From Glaciecola sp965660815 (GTDB lineage: Bacteria > Pseudomonadota > Gammaproteobacteria > Enterobacterales > Alteromonadaceae), in the NCBI GenBank assembly GCA_965660815.1, contig CBFIBG010000089.1:191433-255432 (forward strand): DNA of 64,000 bases, read 5' to 3'. The translations under genes were made by a program, and so were the position numbers. The notes under the pieces were generated by a model. The model was not told the DNA's origin. It was given only the letters and a program-made list of their open reading frames with translations, and made no database searches. This document shows, piece after piece, positions 63,440 to 64,000 of the stretch (positions are counted from its first letter, which is position 1; every line of letters starts with the position of its first letter).

Positions 63440-64000
63440 AAAACACCTCGTAACGTATATTTATATCTATCAAGCACTGTCTTTTTTACTTAACAAAGAT
63501 TATGTGACTTTGTGTGAACAACAATACACGCCTTTTATTTCAAAGTCCAAGCGTGAGTCACTATTCCGAACAGATAACATTGAGTAAAATTTATTAAGTG
63601 CATGACTATAAAAATTAGTGCGGTTCTATATAACTAATACTAAGTTGGCAATTTAATAAAGCTTCATATTTCTGACTGAAAAATCAACCTCATCAATGTA
63701 TCATACATAACAAAAGATACTCACTAGCAAAACGGAAAACACAAAATAACCTGAATTGTTTTAAATACGATTCACACAAAGTCACGCGACTTTTCTCTTA
63801 AGTATGACTGGCGCTTTTTTTGCCTAGTCTTATTATTTAAGTAACCAATAAAAACCAAATTCTTGTGATAAAATTTTTAAGTACTCCCTTATATTATCGA
63901 CCCTAAAAACAACGTTTTCAGAATATCGCAATTGCAAAAAAAATAAGTAAACTTCATCTGACCGTTAACATCAGCAAAAACCGTTTTTGTCGTAAAAAAA
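63440..64000. other. Long A/T-rich region upstream of the CadC-like gene
   Basis: About 560 bases with no credible gene. It contains the split 15-bp inverted repeat (63504-63518 and 63771-63785). The rest of the region, to the window end, is A/T-rich and could hold a promoter for a plus-strand gene beyond 64000. Confidence 0.5.
63504..63785. promoter_or_regulatory. Split 15-bp inverted repeat upstream of the CadC-like gene
   Basis: GTGACTTTGTGTGAA at 63504-63518 and its exact reverse complement TTCACACAAAGTCAC at 63771-63785, 252 bases apart. Two identical sites in opposite orientation in the promoter region of a DNA-binding regulator suggest operators, perhaps for looping or for a divergent pair of promoters. 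Confidence 0.55.

Noticed and set aside
63375..63587. Plus-strand open frame over the CadC-like gene start
   Set aside because: It overlaps the well-supported start of the regulator and has no independent signal.

Overview
The window looks like chromosomal DNA of a marine gammaproteobacterium of the Alteromonadales type (a Glaciecola/Paraglaciecola/Alteromonas-like organism). This is inferred from gene content: secreted S9 peptidases, a TonB-dependent receptor, the Bat operon, an imuA-imuB-dnaE2 cassette with an E. coli-like LexA box, a PEP-CTERM tail, a BLUF photoreceptor and a gammaproteobacterial Zur operator. I see no rRNA, CRISPR array, integrase or intact insertion sequence. One tRNA is present, tRNA-Arg(TCG).

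Layout. 1-5.1 kb: 3' part of a BLUF protein, a D-2-hydroxyacid dehydrogenase coupled to the manganese exporter MntP, and a secreted S9 peptidase with its own terminator. 5.4-9.9 kb: a small unknown gene, an SF1 helicase carrying an internal DEDDh exonuclease, and a GT4 glycosyltransferase. 10-15.75 kb: an operon of ABC ATPase, two ABC-2 type permeases and a TonB-dependent receptor, headed by two Zur boxes; this points to zinc-limitation control. 16-22 kb: an OB-fold periplasmic protein, a small unknown protein, then PH-domain protein, Na+/solute symporter, MurQ and M14 peptidase on the minus strand, probably peptidoglycan-fragment salvage. 22-29 kb: a tightly overlapping Bat operon (MoxR, DUF58, DUF4381, BatA, BatB/C, BatD).

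29-41 kb: a small conserved-looking protein with a strong terminator, a uracil-DNA-glycosylase-like protein, an S9 lipoprotein peptidase, a DUF1460-like protein, an oligopeptide ABC operon with a fused OppDF ATPase, and a PAS-PAS-GGDEF diguanylate cyclase. 41-49 kb: small metabolic genes, including three predicted non-haem iron oxygenases (DUF6445, PhyH, and an unnamed one), an RhtA-like exporter, a membrane-anchored XRE regulator with a partner membrane protein, tRNA-Arg, ThpR and a DUF4149 protein. 48.5-50.3 kb is a decayed stretch with a start-less PEP-CTERM gene and over 1 kb without a convincing gene. 50.3-52.4 kb: a TIR-TM-TPR protein and a small downstream partner. 52.7-55.4 kb: double cupin, ChaC-like cyclotransferase and M20 amidohydrolase. 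55.6-61.1 kb: SOS-regulated mutasome. 61.1-64 kb: a CadC-type membrane regulator with a long upstream region holding a split 15-bp inverted repeat.

The most noteworthy points are the Zur-controlled ABC/TonB operon, the helicase-exonuclease fusion, the TIR membrane receptor-like protein and its small neighbour, and the XRE/membrane-protein pair. Protein boundaries quoted in the text are approximate; where I chose a start different from the longest open frame, the reason is given.
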